Assembly (NCBI GenBank): GCA_963169105.1
Contig: OY720632.1
Location: 59,119,136 to 59,183,135, forward strand
DNA length: 64,000 nucleotides
From: Ceriagrion tenellum
Lineage: Eukaryota > Arthropoda > Insecta > Odonata > Coenagrionidae
Reading direction: 5' to 3'
The translations under genes were made by a program, and so were the position numbers. The notes under the pieces are model-generated. The model saw only the letters and a program-made list of their open reading frames with translations, did no database searches and was not told the DNA's origin. This document shows positions 1 to 10,989 of the stretch, one piece after another (within the stretch, counting starts at the first letter, position 1; each line of letters begins with the position of its first letter).

Positions 1-1019
1 AGCCATAAAGTAGCCTCCGTTTACTAGCAGACAAATTTTACCCCTGAAGTGGTCGTTTTCGGCGTTTATGTAAGTCGAGGGTACTCGCAGGTCTCCTCAA
101 CCAGTTCACTGAAATGCCTGCATCAATTTTATCACGTCCAATAACTCGCCAAGTTATAAATAGCATACATTTTCGTCGTTTGTTCCAATTGAAGACGGGC
201 GTTGGTGGCTTCTAGGCGGACATTGGCGTGGGGACTATGAGAATGCTCCATTTTATTCGCCTGTGGGTAATTTGCGGGTCCATCTCTTCAATTTAATTGG
301 ACGCAGTCGTCCATTCGAGAGTCGCCAAGTTAATCGTTAACTCGGCGTCCGTGCAGTTCACGTCCTACTTGTCCCTGACTCGACCCCCGCGCGCGCAAAA
401 TGTGATCTTTTCTCTGTCGGATCTCTCGTCCCTTCCTCCCCTCCAACCCCCTCCCTTCGGAGTTGGAGGGAGGAATATCTTGTGTGCGGACGGGCAACAT
501 TTCTTTGCCGCGGCGGCGTTGTCGCATGCGGCCCGAAGGAGACGCGGGTGCTGGAATCCCGCACTCTCCAACCGACCAATCAACTCAGCCAGACGACGAC
601 TCTCTTCGCTCTTATTTTTAGTTCAATTGTTATTTCACTAGCGACAGCCGTCCCCTTTTCTCGAAATAGATGCTTCCCTTAGATTGAAGCTTCTTGTGTT
701 CTACGCGAGATTTATGGAATGATTCCCTTTTGGTCCATAGCGGATCTCTTCTTGTGATGCCTTTTTGTGGTTGGGGTGGAGAGAGAGAGGAAACCTGCTC
801 TCCGCATTTGCCCTCCTCTATCCCTTATACCTCCCCCATTGCCCCGCTCCCCTCTTCCCCCGAAGAACGAACGAATGCCTTTAGCCACGCAACCGCTTAA
901 GGGAAAGTCCAATGTCATTGCTGAGGTCCGCGCATTCTTTTCCTCCGATACCCGCGAATTAGGGTTTTGCGGTGGTCTCTAGCCACACACCGAGCAGAGT
1001 ACACAATAGGGCGAAAGCT
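1..1019. other. Unannotated stretch, mildly CpG-rich
   Basis: No gene is recognised. Between about 300 and 960 the composition becomes pyrimidine-rich and CpG-containing, which opens several short overlapping frames on both strands. None has a recognisable domain, and they are best read as composition artefacts. Confidence 0.5.
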
Positions 1020-1430
1020 AAGTAGTTAAGTTAGTTTGAGCGAAATATCTTTCAACCTGGAAATTGATGAATTTGGTGTCATTTTAAGTAAAATTATCCT
1101 AATCTTCCAAAGATACCAAAGTCTCCGACCCACTCTCTACCTTCCCACGATTTTTGGCGAAAATTGCCTGCCGTTTTACATGGGACATGGTACGCGTATG
1201 TACTTCAGAGCGACCTAATTTAAAAATTGAGGAATCTCTAGCTACAAGAAGTTCTCTCGTCAAATAATTACTTGCCTGTAGTTTGTACGATTTCTCGACT
1301 GTTTTTGAAAATTAATCATATTGTCCATTTTTTTCAGAATCGCGAATAATCTTCAATTAAGAAGGAGTTTTCAACGTACCGCGTGAAAAAAATGAGTCAA
1401 ATTAAAGACTTATGTAGATCTTTTTATTTA
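1020..1430 (+). repeat. Dispersed repeat family R1, copy A
   Basis: This segment begins near GTTTGAGCGAAATATC and runs through a stretch resembling 'aaattgatgaatttggtgtc' to a landmark at about 1375-1405 (CAACGTACCGCGTG followed by AAAAAAATGAGTCAA). The same order of landmarks recurs on the minus strand at 44390-45050 and, in part, at 7390-7615. Divergence is high, so this is an old interspersed repeat of unknown class. No coding potential is seen. Boundaries are approximate because they rest on comparison by eye. Confidence 0.6.
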
Positions 1431-1727
1431 ATAACTTAGATTTTCAGTCTTATAAACGTATGTTATTTGCACTATTAGTGATGCAATATTTAATTAATGC
1501 TTCCTACAGCTGCTGAAATTAAAGCGTATAATTCGAACATGGTCTCCGTTATGACTAGGGAACTATCTCGCTCAAACTACCTTAAGGATCCGGGTAATTC
1601 TGTTAACTCGGACTACTCTGAAGATCGCCAGTTCATAATCTGCGGTACGACGGTGACGAATACTTGCAATTTTCCACCGTATAAATTCACTTTCGCCCCT
1701 GGTTTCAATTATGATGCGTCATTGTCG

Positions 1728-1821
1728 GGTGACGATTGGTGCTAAGTGCGCACACTGTATGCGTTTACGAGAGACAGTTTATCACCACTCGTCACTCTAC
1801 GATGATTTATCATCATTGAAA
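1728..1821 (+). repeat. Short hairpin repeat H, copy 1
   Basis: About 94 bp beginning GGGTGACGATTGGTGCTAAG and ending CGATGATTTATCATCATTG. It matches 4519-4612 closely in order and content. Both copies keep a self-complementary pair (GTGACGA and TCGTCAC) about 50 bp apart, followed by the palindromic ATGATTTATCAT. It may be the end of a foldback element. Confidence 0.6.
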
Positions 1822-2137
1822 CCCGGATCGAAAGTAGATTTATATTGGGAAAAATTCACGGTTTAAGTTTCATCGAGTTTCAATTTCTCTCAATTTGGCG
1901 TGAATCTACTGTTGGATGTCATTTTTGCCCCATAAATGAATTTGTCGTGATAGATTTCTGGCGCGACGTGACCTCTCTGTCGTCGGGTGGACATAAAAAC
2001 TGACGAGCTGTTTGTGAGGCCGTTTGTAAAACGAATCCATGAATCTGGAGCTATTAATTTTGTTGTCTAAATCAAATTACTTGGAATAAGTTTTTCCCCC
2101 TTATGTATATTGTTGCGATTTACTCAGAATTGACGCA

Positions 2138-2370
2138 CACCTCGTTTACCAGTCGAACTCAGATCGATATGAATTCGGACCGCTCTGAAAATTATAAGCC
2201 AACCGACTCGGATCGCCTGGTTTACCAATACGAAATCGATTGAAGTATCGATTTGCATCGGTTCATATCGATTTGAAATCTCAGACTGGCAGAGAAAGCG
2301 GGCCGAGTAGGCCCGCTTCTCATATCCACCCCACTAGGCCGTTGCGTTTCTTCGATTGGTGAACGTTGTG
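2138..2370. mobile_element. MITE-like inverted-repeat element M1, short copy
   Basis: The ends are CACCTCGTTTACCAGTCGA on the left and the reverse complement of CACAACGTTCACCAATCGA on the right. The interior contains GAAATCTCAGACTGGC and a GCGGGCC...GGCCCGC hairpin, both of which recur in the longer copy at 13999-14522. There is no coding capacity, so it is a nonautonomous DNA element. I see no clear target-site duplication and do not assign a superfamily. Confidence 0.7.
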
Positions 2371-2722
2371 ATAGAAGATGATGCTTGTTCTGTTTTTGTG
2401 CCAATTATGTTTCTTCGACATCGTTCTGGTTCGCTTAGAATTTTAAACGTTTGAGTAAAGTCTTAGCGATTAGTTTACTCAGTGTTCGTTCGAGGAATCG
2501 GAAATTCACAATTCTCCTGACACCCATGTCACATGTCTTTCTGTGGTGAAATTGCCATGGAAAATATTGTTAAACTAATGCCGCTGTTGCGAATAAGTAT
2601 TGCTGTTTTAATTCTAGCCTTACTCATTTATCTAACTATTCGCTAGGAATATAAATTGATGAGCAATGAAACAAAAATATATGATGACAACTTATTCTGG
2701 TTCGTAAATTACCGGAAGTTAT
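2371..2722. other. Unannotated AT-rich stretch
   Basis: I see no gene, repeat or structured element between the M1 element and the TTAA-flanked element that follows. Confidence 0.5.
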
Positions 2723-3258
2723 TTAAGGGGGCTCACTACTTCTCAGATTCTCCTCGACTGGCTTCTCCCCTCCGAGACCTGAGTGGAATGGGAAAGTTCT
2801 AATCTTCTTGTCGAGGGGGGGAGTAGTTAGAGGAGGGGGTGACGGCAGAGGAGGAGGGGGCAGTCGGCCATATGCCGTGACTAGATGGCGAAAAAACACG
2901 AAACATGCGTTAGCATTTTAAAGTCTGAGGCCTTATAGTGACAAGCATAATAAAGTAGATGACACCAAATTAAATACCAAAGACCATTATGTGATCTTAC
3001 TACGTGATATGTTTCTTTTAGTGAATAAAAAGGGCAATGAAGAGGTCTGAAAAATGACTGAAAAAGGTCACTGAAAACACTAATTATCATTAATATGTCT
3101 AGTGAAGTGAACAATGTATCGCAATGAAAGCTCAGATACATTCTTTCCTAACAAAAATGTGAAAACTTAAACTTCCTACACAAAAAAATAATAGGGTGAC
3201 AATTAAAATAAAAGTGGTCTGCAGAGGCGATTTTAGCTGAGGTAGTGAGCCCCCTTAA
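2723..3258. mobile_element. TTAA-flanked MITE, piggyBac-type
   Basis: A 528-bp element (2727-3254) lies between two TTAA tetranucleotides at 2723-2726 and 3255-3258. Its terminal inverted repeats are perfect over 13 bp, GGGGGCTCACTAC at the left and GTAGTGAGCCCCC at the right. A TTAA target duplication is the hallmark of piggyBac transposition. The interior has a G-rich patch near 2815-2865 and no transposase frame, so this is a nonautonomous copy. Confidence 0.8.
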
Positions 3259-3750
3259 GTGCTTTGACTTTTGATTTACCTTGTCCTAATCCTGGCAGAT
3301 AAATATTGTTATGATACCTGTACTTTTTAAGAAACCTGTCATAGCTCTATGTCGTCCTTAAATGCCCTTTTAATATGTTTAATTTCTAGTCTGGGTTCAG
3401 TGCTGTGGTGCATTTTTGTTGCTTATCTAAAATATTTAAACGGTGATATTCAAAACAAATCAGAGCATTTTGAAAAGTTTGTTCGAGCTATTTCGCTCAG
3501 CTTTTCTTTTATAACATATGTTCACAGTTTACTCTTTGAAAAGTTAGTGTTAAAATTTGAGTTCTGGGCAGCCCGTTAGGTACGGCTGTGGTGAGGTGGA
3601 TGAAGATGGAAGGAGAGTGACGGGAAGAAATTTTCCGCGAAGTCACATTGGAAAAATGATGGGCTTGAGATCTCAGAAGATTCTCCGATCATTACTTCAG
3701 CTCCGACTTAAGTCCCACGCTCCACTCCCCTAAATGTTTGCCGTTACTAA
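3259..3750. other. Unannotated stretch
   Basis: A 76-codon frame at 3349-3579 encodes a hydrophobic peptide without recognisable homology and is probably a chance ORF. A short purine-rich patch lies at 3590-3620. I see nothing else. Confidence 0.4.
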
Positions 3751-3820
3751 TCATTTGTGTCCCCATTTATTACAATATACTCGGTTATCCCTCAAAGTTT
3801 TATTTAGAAAAAGTGTCCAG

Positions 3821-3847
3821 GGTTTCGACGTCAAGCGTCATCTTCAG
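3821..3847 (-). ncRNA. Hammerhead-like motif, locus 1
   Basis: Read on the minus strand the order is CTGAAGAT, GACG, a five-base loop (CTTGA), CGTC, GAAAC. CTGANGA and GAAA match the two conserved core strands of a hammerhead ribozyme, and the four-base stem is perfect. There is one extra base between the core and stem II, and no stem I is evident. It is unpaired with any second arm here, unlike most other loci. Confidence 0.45.
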
Positions 3848-3859
3848 GAGGTTATTGTT

Positions 3860-4510
3860 TCTTTTTAAGTAACGCCTGAGACAAAGAAGAAACCATTTAT
3901 TGAAGCATAATGTCAATTTGTCAGTCCGCTTTATTATTTTACTGTTCAGGATTGTATATTCCAAGCACTGAGTTACAAGATGTTTATGTACGGCAATGCG
4001 AAGTACCATAATTTGTTACTGATCTCGAAGAATTGTAAAACAGTGCTGGAAAACGGTACTGAATGGTAGTTCGTCAATGCTCGGATGATACCTAGTTCTT
4101 GAAATAGGATCTTGTTGTGGGGCTCATTCCCTTTGTTTCTTTTGTTTAAGATTACGGTTGCCTAAATTCCCCGAAGATCTTTTTGGAGGCAATTATCGGG
4201 AGAGTATCGGGCTTCTTTGGTTCTTAAAAATCTTTTGTTAAGGAGTTAGAAAATGACTTAACAAACTACATTGTCCATGGCTGTGATTAAGATGGCATAT
4301 TTTTCAATTCTCCTTTGTAGTTTGGAGCGATATCTTTACAGAACATTCATTTTTTCGAGAATGTCCCCTTCTGGCCATAAAAACATACTTGGCCTATTAA
4401 AATAATCTACGCAGTCAGTTTTTCCCAGTGAATCAAGTGTATAAAAATATATGTATATTCCTCGCAGTATTCTCGTCTAGATTTTTATCTTTGAACGATG
4501 GAAAACGAAT
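3860..4510. other. Unannotated AT-rich stretch
   Basis: I see no gene or repeat that I can support. Confidence 0.5.
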
Positions 4511-4518
4511 AATCGTTC

Positions 4519-4612
4519 GGTGACGAGAGGTGCTGAGTGCGCTCTCTTTTTGCGTTTTCGGGAGACGGGTTATCACTACTCGTCACCTTACGATGATTTA
4601 TCATGATTTCAC
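4519..4612 (+). repeat. Short hairpin repeat H, copy 2
   Basis: Second copy of the repeat at 1728-1821. Perfect 9-bp arms GGTGACGAG (4519-4527) and CTCGTCACC (4579-4587) enclose about 50 bp, and ATGATTTATCAT follows. Conservation of the arms between the two copies suggests that they are element ends or a structured region. Confidence 0.6.
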
Positions 4613-5095
4613 CATTCCATGGACACATTACGTGCTCTTAATCAAATTCCAACCTTGAGACACGTAAGACTGGTTTGGTTTATTTGTTGTCTGAATAGTG
4701 AACGAATTTCTCCTGTGGACAACGTGCGACATGGGGTTCTGCGTCAGCATTGCCGTCAATGCTTTGGCAGCATTTTATCGGATTCATTTTCGATGTTATT
4801 CTTGGGGTAGATGTGTATAATGTGATGCGGCGCAGTCGAAACCAAAACAAGGGTGTTGTGTCTAATTTGTTCCTTCATCGCCAAACAATTCTGTTTCTCC
4901 GTTTCATATCTCACTGTCAGAAATAATGTGTGGCATCCGTTGAGGAACGAGCGGGTTGGTGTCAAGAGTTTTATACGAAAGAGAGTCGCAAAATGTCATC
5001 TGCCCCAGGATATCGTAGGCGAAATGAAGCACGTATTTAGATATTCTGCATTGTATTTTGTTGAAAGTAACTGTACATTAATTTAATATACTTCA
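4613..5095. other. Unannotated stretch
   Basis: Short overlapping frames on both strands have no recognisable domain. Nothing else is seen before the LINE tail. Confidence 0.4.
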
Positions 5096-5097
5096 TC

Positions 5098-5430
5098 ACC
5101 ATCATCATTGGTCGCTCGATCCTAAGATTGGTTGACTGCATCCCTCCACCCTTCCCTATCTAATGCCAGTTCCCTTACATCCTGGTATCTCTTCCTATGT
5201 ACTTTCCTCTTTATTTGGTCCATGAACTTATTCCTGGGTCTTTCTCTGAGGACTTTTCCCTCTATTTTACCTTCAATTATGTTCTTCACAAACCCAATTT
5301 GTCTCAGGGTGTGTCCAATCCAGCTGGTTCTTCTTTTTTGTATGGTATTCCATATGGTCCTTTCCTCTTCTGCTCTTCTGTACTCTTCATCATTTCTTAA
5401 AATCTTCTTGAAATACTTATGCTGTTCGTA
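5098..5430 (-). mobile_element. LINE reverse-transcriptase tail, family L-EGK, copy A
   Basis: The minus-strand translation contains RRTSWIGHTLRQ, FVKNIIEGKIEGK and RYQDVRELALDREGWRDAVNQ. This is the typical extreme C-terminus of insect non-LTR endonuclease-reverse transcriptases with the WIGH...EGKIEG signature. Only the last 100 or so codons plus a short 3' end rich in ATG/ATC triplets survive, so it is a dead, 5'-truncated copy. Four relatives lie in this window. The clade (RTE-like or other) is not resolved. Confidence 0.85.
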
Positions 5431-5479
5431 ATTGAATTGAATTCGTATGAAAATGTTAGCTTTTTTATGATACAACTAA

Positions 5480-7090
5480 TGACCAATGGTTGCTTTACGT
5501 TTTAACTTAGTAGCTTTCGGTTACATTAGCGGTAAATTATAGTCAATTAAATTGCTTGGTAAAATTGCGTCGTGATCGATCATGCGTGGTTATTTTAATG
5601 TGGCTATTACTCGTTGAGAATCCCAGTGATTAGGAATCCACGAATTGGGGCATTCGTAGGAGACTAATGGAGACATTTCAGCTGCAAGCGGCGTTTGAAC
5701 TCATGGTGATTACAGTTCTGCTGAACTCGTCAAATCACTCCTCGGGTTTGCTATAATCTAATTTTTATCGAACTGAAGCCTTTCTAAACTCGCACCTCGA
5801 CGAGTAGAAAAACAAAAACCTTTTAACTCGACTTTAAAAAATGAAGTGCTGACTGCAAATCAGTCCAGCGGTTCGCAGAGAGAGATCGGGTGGTATTTTG
5901 TAATCTGGGCTGTATGTAGTAATTATTTTTTTCACAACTTTTTCTCTTCGCTGAATGGTGTTTGTTTCCACTGCAAAATTACATATATTGGGGCAAATGA
6001 AAGGAAAAAAATAGCAGTGGCCAGAGTCTGTGAACTTCACCCCAGATTGTCGTAATAGCTGCTGCAGAAATAATGCGCATGTCTTTTTATGTCCAATAGT
6101 ATAAATGGTTGCAAAATATCGATAAATAAAAAGTGTCGAGAAATTACAGTACAGAAGGTGGCCATGCTGTATGTCTTGTAAAGTTGATTGCTTATAGTTT
6201 AAAACCTCGCGTATCATCTTAGGCTTATTTTACCGCCCATGTAGATAATGCATAATTTAACAATATTCATTTAATTTGGTACTTCCCGATTTTATAATAA
6301 TATCCGAATTTTCATATTAGCTTCTAGATGGAAATATTGAGAAGCATATGCATTCCATTGCGCATGCCTTATGTCGCACGGTGATTCAAAATTTACTTCA
6401 TTAAGGTACACGGATAGGAAAAAGCCTCTCAGTGTTAGATTAAATTTCGCCCTCGCGAATGCTCGTGCATTGCGTTTTGTGCATTTCGTGGGGAAATGCC
6501 CACGTAAATATTTCAATACATCTTCAGATAATACTCACCTTCTCGCCTTAGTTCGATCGGTTTTTATCTAAGGATTTACTCTTTAATCGTAAGGATTTAC
6601 TCTTTAATCGTCCCCTGTCGAATGCAGTAGAAAGTTGTGCAGAAAAGGTGTTATCTTAAAGCCGGATTTTCATATTTTGGTGGTTTGAGTGACATTTTTT
6701 CCTAGTCATAGGACAGACCATATTTGGATTACAGTTTGTAACTTTAGTTACTGTAAGAATCATAGTAGTAAATGTTGTAATATTTAATGACTACAAAATA
6801 TTTTTTTAAATGGCTGAAATTCTCAATAGTTAACTAAATATGCTAACCTCCTGTCGGCGCAGAAATTATGTGCACTCGAGTTTGAGGATGGATAAATAAA
6901 TAACGAGAATACTTACGAAAAAACTAATCACGCCATAATTTTTCCCCTTTAATTTTTGGTTATCTAATGATAAAATTAATTTTTTAAACGCATTTTAATA
7001 TATTTTTCCTTCTATTGAACGTCATAAGTATCGGTTTTTGATGGTGTGCGAGCAAAGCGCCGAATTCGATAATTCGTAACTCCAGCATAA
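5480..7090. other. Unannotated AT-rich stretch
   Basis: The 127-codon minus-strand frame at 5834-6217 has no recognised motif, lies in AT-rich DNA and is opposed by another frame, so I do not call it a gene. The only structure supported is the 21-bp tandem duplication at 6570-6611. Confidence 0.5.
6570..6611 (+). repeat. Perfect 21-bp tandem duplication
   Basis: A 21-bp unit (AAGGATTTACTCTTTAATCG plus T) occurs twice head to tail, at 6570-6590 and 6591-6611, with no mismatch. It is a recent local duplication, probably from replication slippage. Confidence 0.95.
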
Positions 7091-7389
7091 GGACGTCGAT
7101 TACAACCATATGTCAGTAAATGATAAACAAACACGTTGTAAGTTTCAGCTTTTTATCTTTAACGGTAAAGTGGTAGTTATTAATTTTTTAAAGTGCGTGG
7201 TAGTTGTAGTAAGTCTTCTAACTCGTCTCACTTTTTTACCTGTCGCAGAAAACTCAGTCGCTAAGATTTTTTGGCGATTTTGTAACAATTAATGGGGTAA
7301 ATCATTGGTTTATTAAAAAAATAGCCGAAAGTTAATATTAACTAAAAATTGATAAAATTCGGACACGATATATGCGCTATAAATTCCTA

Positions 7390-7615
7390 ATTTTTTAAAA
7401 TGAATCTCCGTGTAATCTCTGTGGAGTGCATATCCTTAAAAAATCTCCCGAGGAACGCGACTGGTATTTTTGTTTGCGGAATAACTCGGAAATTGAAGTT
7501 GTCATTGGCTGCAGTTTTAATATCTCTGGAAATATGAGATTATCTTTTAATATAGGTAGGTGAAATTCATCGAATTTTACGTGAAATGGTATCTCACTCA
7601 AACGTCCTCCTGACC
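7390..7615 (-). repeat. Dispersed repeat family R1, copy B
   Basis: On the minus strand it reads GTTTGAGTGAGATACCATTT, then 'aattcgatgaatttcacc', an AGAGATATTAAAACTGCAGCC stretch, AATACCAGTCGCG and a CTCCACAGAGATTA motif. These landmarks follow the same order in the copy at 44850-45050 and, more loosely, at 1020-1260. It may extend to about 7090, where similarity becomes uncertain. It is noncoding. Confidence 0.6.
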
Positions 7616-7879
7616 AACTTGTTGCGCCGATGTCTTCGTGGAGGTATGCATCGAAGCATTCCTCTGGGATTGCTGGAAGATATTGTCATTTCTCTTTGCG
7701 TCATTTGCGGCCCACCCTCGTGCAACTGCGTAAGCAATTCATCGGTGAAAATCATGACGGGCATGTATACTCTGAGCGATAGGTATTCGAAGCTCCAGGG
7801 TTATGTCAGTCTTTCTTAGTGCACGTAATCCACGGCAGAGGAGCGGGAGGAGACGAAGAGCGGAAAGAGAGGAGGGGGA

Positions 7880-8130
7880 GATGAGATAATCCGATCGGGT
7901 GTTGCGCGGTGCGTGACTCGCCCTCCCGCCCGCACATCCGCATACCCGGGTTCGAATCTCACTCATCGCATGGGTGAAGTGTTTTTTTTTTTAGCCCAGC
8001 GGATATTTCTGTCTCGAGTTCGTGGCATAAAATTACCTCTGGCCTAAAAAAAACCGTAAAATGATCACGTCTTATATTACGGTTAATTCATCGCTGACCT
8101 CAGACGCACTGCTGCAACGACCGAGACTTT
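7880..8130 (+). mobile_element. tRNA-derived SINE
   Basis: A B-box-like GGGTTCGAATCTC at about 7949-7961 is preceded by a plausible tRNA-like head (GCGCGGTGCGTGACTCGCC) and followed by a T-run at 7982-7992. The body after the T-run includes 'ttaattcatcgctgacctcagacgc'. The arrangement fits a Pol III-type SINE. No intact tRNA cloverleaf was found, so it is not a functional tRNA. Confidence 0.6.
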
Positions 8131-8314
8131 TTTTAAAGTTTTTAAAAATAAATTATATTTTTGAACCTCTCACTGGTTAGCCACCCGAAGGATTTCCATT
8201 CAGCGTACTCCGTGGATTTGTTTGGAGCCTTAATGCTCGAGTCTCGTATGACTTTCCCTGGAGTAAAAGTTGTCATTAAATGCCCAATTTCTGTCAAACA
8301 TTTTAAAATGAATT

Positions 8315-8990
8315 CATCGGTCGTTCAATCCTCAGATTAGTTTACTGTAGCTCTCCACCCTTCCCTATCTAATTCTACTTCCCATACCTCCTGGTATCTC
8401 TTCCTATGTAATTAACTCTTTATTAGGTCCGTGAATCATTCCTTGTTATTCCTCTGGTGACTTTTCCCTCTGTTATACCTTCAATTATGTTCTTCACAAT
8501 CCCATTGTGTCTCAGGGTGTGTCCAATCCATCTCGTTTTTCTTTTCTCTATGGTGTTCCTTATGGTCCTTTCCTCTTCTACTCCTCTGTACACTTCATCA
8601 TTTCTTATTTTTTCCGTCAATTTTATCTTTAACTTCCTCTTCCAGCACCACGTTTCGAAGGCTTCTATTCTTTTCTGGCTAGCTTTTCCGATGGCCCATG
8701 CTTCCGATCCGTAGAGTGCCACGCTCCACACGAATGTTTTCACATACTGTTTCCTGGTTTGTAATCCTATCTTCTTTGAGCACAGCAGTTGTCTTTCTCC
8801 CATGAACGCCTTCTTAGCTTGGGCTATTCTCCGCTTGATGTCCGTTGTACTTCTTCCGTCCCACGTGATGTTACTTCCAAGATATGGGAAGGAATCCTAG
8901 CTCTAATTTCTCTCCTCTCTAGGTGACTTCTACATTCCTATTCCCTCTTCGGCATACTAGGAATTTAGGCTTCGTCTTATTTATACTCGG
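8315..8990 (-). mobile_element. LINE reverse-transcriptase tail, family L-EGK, copy B
   Basis: The longest copy of this family in the window. The minus-strand translation has DSFPYLGSNITWDG, RRIAQAKKAF, KQYVKTFVWSVALYGSEAW, RIEAFETWCWKRKLKI and WIGHTLRHNGIVKNIIEG, in that order. These are the thumb and C-terminal motifs of non-LTR reverse transcriptases. It is 5'-truncated and has at least one stop. It abuts a CR1-type fragment of opposite orientation at 9011. Confidence 0.88.
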
Positions 8991-9010
8991 AATATATAAT
9001 ATTCGGAAAA

Positions 9011-9770
9011 TGTGATGAGAGGGTGAAGGAACGTTGTTATTTTTCAATCGTTAGGCCTCATCTGGAATAAGCTGCCAGTATATGGGATCCATATGAAGCG
9101 GGGTTGATATCGGAATTAGATCGCGTGCAGCGAAGAGGAGCTAGGTTTGTAAAACGATGCTACGATAAGTTTACTTGTGTGTCTGGATTGTTTGAAGAAT
9201 TGGGATGGGAATCGCTATCACAGCGTAGATTAAATTATAGGCTTAATCTCTTAGTTAAATTTCAGGACAAACATTTCTTTGACGACGTAAAAAAATACTA
9301 TTAACCTCCTCGTACTACAGCAGATTAGATCACGCCAATAAAATTAGAGAGATAGATTGTAGAACCGATAGGTATAAAAATGTCATTTTTTCCGCGTACC
9401 ATTCGGGACCATAACAGCTATGATCATCGTCATGAATAGTGCGAATAGTGAGATTAGCTAGATTGTAGATCTTTCTCTTTATATTCTCTACGTTCTTATT
9501 TAAGCATGATGTAAATATTGATGTTCTTATTTATGCGTGATATTTTTAATCTGTAGTAGTTGTCTTTGCATCCCATGTATGTTGTTGGAACGGTTGACGA
9601 TTGAATGTTTCTTGCTTAGATTTTTAACTGGCGCGTTGTATGTGTGGTACACTGGTTTCAAAGTAATTTCGGTGTTCTGCCGTATAAGTCATGCATGCCT
9701 GGTGTGGAAGCACCCCCTGCCACACACCCTTTGGGTGGCTTGCTGGGTATGACGTAGATGTAGATTTATT
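9011..9770 (+). mobile_element. CR1-type LINE 3' end, copy 1
   Basis: The plus-strand frame from 9011 reads CDERVKERCYF, then VRPHLE (stop) AASIWDPYEA, LDRVQRRGARFV and ELGWESLSQRRLNYRLNLLVKF. These are signature motifs of the CR1-type reverse-transcriptase C-terminus (HLEYA..WDP, LE.VQR.AAR, LGW..L..RR). The 3' part has a conserved landmark, TGTGGAAGCACCCCCTGCCA, and ends near 9766 with the tandem GTAGATGTAGAT. It is truncated at the 5' end and has in-frame stops. The same 3' end occurs at 22160-22240 (minus) and 60290-60358. Confidence 0.85.
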
Positions 9771-10440
9771 TTCATTTTGTAGATCCATAATGAAAAAAAA
9801 GTTATATGCCACACATTATAATTTGCTGAAACCATGGTCGGTGGTGAGATGAATTAAAAAGTGTGGAATATAACTTTGTCATCTTTTCAGAACGTTTGAA
9901 GTCGTAATGTTCCACCTAGTGATAATTAATAACGCCCAATTACTTCTGGAATACTTTCGTTTGGCGTGTGCGAAGACCTAATTAATTGGAAAACTTCGTG
10001 TCTTAGTATTTTTCGCTAAACGTAGTGAATATATTCCATTTCATCGGTGGAAAATACTCTCATATGCTTTCGATGATTGCTTATATATCAGCAGGCTATC
10101 GTGCTGGCCGTCGCAGAGATGTGTGGCAGGGCTGTTTAGATACCAGCTATGAAATAGGAAAAAGGGATAGGGAAAGGACAAAGGTGACTTTCACATCAGC
10201 GAAGAGTAAAGTGTCTGGCTCAGTTTTTGTTACAGTCACTAATTATGCTGAGGAAGAAAGAATTTTGATACATATCAGGGCGGCTGTGAATATGTGTTTT
10301 TGATTCGCATCGATCAGTTTTTGAGATGTAGTGCAGGGTTAAAATATTTATCACCGTGTCAAGTTGAAACACGCATGGTATGATTTTGTTTTAATTAATC
10401 CAGGCCTAGCGGACTGCCTCATAGTCTCTCCTGGCTTCTT
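9771..10440. other. Unannotated stretch
   Basis: A 92-codon frame at 10025-10303 has no recognisable domain. I see no other structure before the TA-flanked foldback. Confidence 0.4.
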
Positions 10441-10441
10441 A

Positions 10442-10985
10442 CTGTCTGTAAAAAAAATACCTGAGTTTAGGATGATCTATCGTCCAAACGAACAAACCGA
10501 TTTCAATGTAGTAAAATTTATAAGAGAGCTTGTATATTTCTACGTTGGGTGTTGTACTTTAAAAAATCCTCCGCCCGTAAGTATTTCCTGCACTTAATTT
10601 TTTCTCAAAAAAGTACCCGTTTTTTGCGCGTAAAATCCAGTCGTCCAACTTTGAGGGCTTGGGATACTCGTAATTTTTATTTCTATAACTTGCAATTTTG
10701 ATATAAGAAAGCCAAATATATCCCTAACTGTTTGCAGAAAACAAATTGTTTAAATCTCTGAAATTGAACAAGTTATTGTAGACAACGCAAACCTCTGCTA
10801 ACTTCGAAACTAATGGCTCAATTGAAAGTACAGGAAATACTAACGGATGGAGGATTTTTTAAAGTGCATCATCTAACGTATAAATCAATAAACTCTCCTA
10901 TGAATTTTACTGCATTGAAATCCGTTTCCTCGTTTGGACGATAGAGCATCTCAAACTCGGGTAATTTGCTTGTCTTGGCAGACAG
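10442..10985. mobile_element. TA-flanked foldback MITE with ~150-bp arms
   Basis: The termini are CTGTCTG and CAGACAG, flanked by TA on both sides (10440-10441 and 10986-10987). The arms (about 10442-10596 and 10822-10985) are imperfectly complementary along their length, for example ATCGTCCAAACGA against TCGTTTGGACGAT, and AAAAAATCCTCCG against GGAGGATTTTTT. A 225-bp AT-rich loop lies between them. TA duplication with long inverted repeats fits a nonautonomous Tc1/mariner-class element. No transposase frame remains. Confidence 0.75.
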
Positions 10986-10989
10986 TAAA

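Noticed and set aside
5834..6217. 127-codon minus-strand frame
   Set aside because: AT-rich, no motif, not flanked by convincing splice sites. Length is compatible with chance.
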